A DNA stretch of 43,160 nt from Candidatus Gemmiger excrementipullorum (GTDB lineage: Bacteria > Bacillota > Clostridia > Oscillospirales > Ruminococcaceae): positions 1 to 43,160 of the forward strand of contig DXEI01000011.1 of assembly GCA_019115045.1 (NCBI GenBank), written 5' to 3'. The translations under genes and the position numbers were made by a program. This document shows positions 42,388 through 43,160 of the stretch, piece by piece. Each line of letters begins with the position of its first letter. Within the stretch, counting starts at the first letter, position 1. The notes under the pieces were generated by a model, which made no database searches, was not told the DNA's origin, and saw nothing but the letters and a program-made list of their open reading frames with translations.

Positions 42388-43160
42388 ATGGTAAAGGTCA
42401 AGCCCGTGCAAAACGGCAGAACGACCCGCATGAGCTTTTCCCGGATCAACGAAGTGATTGATATGCCCAATCTCATCGAGATCCAGAAAAACTCTTACAA
42501 CTGGTTCCTGGAGGAGGGCCTGCGTGAGGTCTTCCACGACATCGCCGCCATCGAGGACTACACCGGCAACCTCGTGCTGGAGTTCATCGACTACCGGTTG
42601 GACAAGAACCCCAAGTACTCCATCAAAGAATGCAAGGAGCGGGACGCGACCTACGCCGCGCCCCTGTATGTCACGGCGCGCCTGTTCAACAAGCAGACCG
42701 GTGAGGTGAAAGAGCAGGAGATCTTCATGGGCGACTTCCCGCTCATGACGGACTCCGGCACCTTTATCTCCAACGGCGCCGAGCGCGCCATCGTCAGCCA
42801 GCTGGTCCGTTCGCCCGGCGTGTTCTACGGTTCCACCAAGGACCGCACCGGCAAGGACCTGTTCACCGCCACGATGAACCCCAACCGCGGCGCCTGGCTG
42901 GAGTATGAGACCGACTCCCAGGACGTGTTCTACGTCCGCATCGACAAAAACCGCAAGCTGCCGGTCACGACGCTGGTGCGTGCGCTGGGCCTGGGCACCG
43001 ACGAGCAGATCCGCCAGTTCTTTGGCGATTCCGAGCCCAAGATCAACGCTTCGCTGGAAAAGGACATCACCCACTCTACCGAGGAAGGCCTGCTGGAAGT
43101 CTACCGCAAGCTGCGCCCCGGCGAGCCGCCGACGGTCGAGAGCTCCCGCAGCCATCTGGA
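42388..43160 (+). CDS. rpoB: RNA polymerase beta subunit (partial, C-terminus beyond right edge)
   Basis: The first 257 codons of RpoB. The N-terminus [20 protein letters not shown], then [53 protein letters not shown], and [10 protein letters not shown] are all invariant blocks of the beta subunit. The ribosome site AGGAG (42371-42375) is twelve bases from the ATG, longer than usual, but no other in-frame start is available. The gene has its own promoter and leader and is not preceded by rplJ-rplL. The rifampicin-binding cluster lies beyond the window. Confidence 0.98.
   Translation, partial: MVKVKPVQNGRTTRMSFSRINEVIDMPNLIEIQKNSYNWFLEEGLREVFHDIAAIEDYTGNLVLEFIDYRLDKNPKYSIKECKERDATYAAPLYVTARLFNKQTGEVKEQEIFMGDFPLMTDSGTFISNGAERAIVSQLVRSPGVFYGSTKDRTGKDLFTATMNPNRGAWLEYETDSQDVFYVRIDKNRKLPVTTLVRALGLGTDEQIRQFFGDSEPKINASLEKDITHSTEEGLLEVYRKLRPGEPPTVESSRSHL

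Overview
The window is a GC-rich chromosomal segment of a low-GC-phylum (Bacillota) bacterium. A member of the Oscillospirales/Ruminococcaceae, such as the Faecalibacterium-Gemmiger-Subdoligranulum group, fits best, but this is an inference from gene content and base composition, not from a search. Pointers to Bacillota are a SigA-type RpoD next to dnaG and dgt, the cdaA-cdaR pair, a bifunctional RelA/SpoT protein, HemZ, DivIC, and the order mazG-hup-rqcP-yabP-yabQ-divIC-yabR, which parallels the yabN-yabR region of Bacillus. The sporulation genes yabP and yabQ suggest sporulating ancestry. Housekeeping promoters are mostly TTGACA or TTGCAA with a 16-18 nt spacer and TATAAT.

Layout. (1) 1-5854, minus strand: a type I-C CRISPR-Cas operon, cas3-cas5c-cas8c-cas7-cas4. 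cas4 is cut by the left edge, so cas1, cas2 and the array would lie further left. An internal start with a perfect ribosome site inside cas8c marks cas11c. (2) 5985-20141, plus strand: a long co-directional run with ispDF (fused), cdaA, cdaR, a COG2509-type FAD protein, an XpaC-like membrane protein, recJ, rel, dtd, an MBL hydrolase, hemZ and a uridine-kinase-like gene. (3) 20168-26004, plus: a zinc-ribbon protein, mazG, hup (with terminator), rqcP-yabP-yabQ-divIC-yabR (with terminator), then an rRNA-type methyltransferase and a NYN-LOTUS protein. (4) 26075-28683, minus: CPBP protease, tadA, an SDR reductase and a GNAT enzyme. (5) 28746-28929: a divergent control region with a possible small RNA or attenuator. 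(6) 28930-35385, plus: lysR, a PHP phosphoesterase, a TSCPD protein, then FkbH-like, SGNH-like and MBOAT genes that look like a surface acylation set. (7) 35396-36457: an unrecognised small gene (minus), tRNA-Gly(CCC), and rpmE with a structured leader. (8) 36483-41336, plus: yigZ, dgt, dnaG, rpoD. (9) A GNAT gene (minus), then a 549-nt gene-free stretch holding the rpoB promoter and a structured leader, and the start of rpoB, cut by the right edge.

How the genes work together. Most of the window is core metabolism and information processing: isoprenoid precursors, c-di-AMP synthesis and its regulator, ppGpp turnover, tRNA and D-aminoacyl quality control, DNA repair, replication priming and transcription. 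The accessory parts are the CRISPR system and the FkbH-SGNH-MBOAT set. The observations most worth following up are the cas11c start, the linkerless IspD-IspF fusion that keeps an IspF ribosome site, the minus-strand terminator-bearing element upstream of the CPBP gene, the acylation set, and the folded rpoB leader with a palindrome over its predicted start site.
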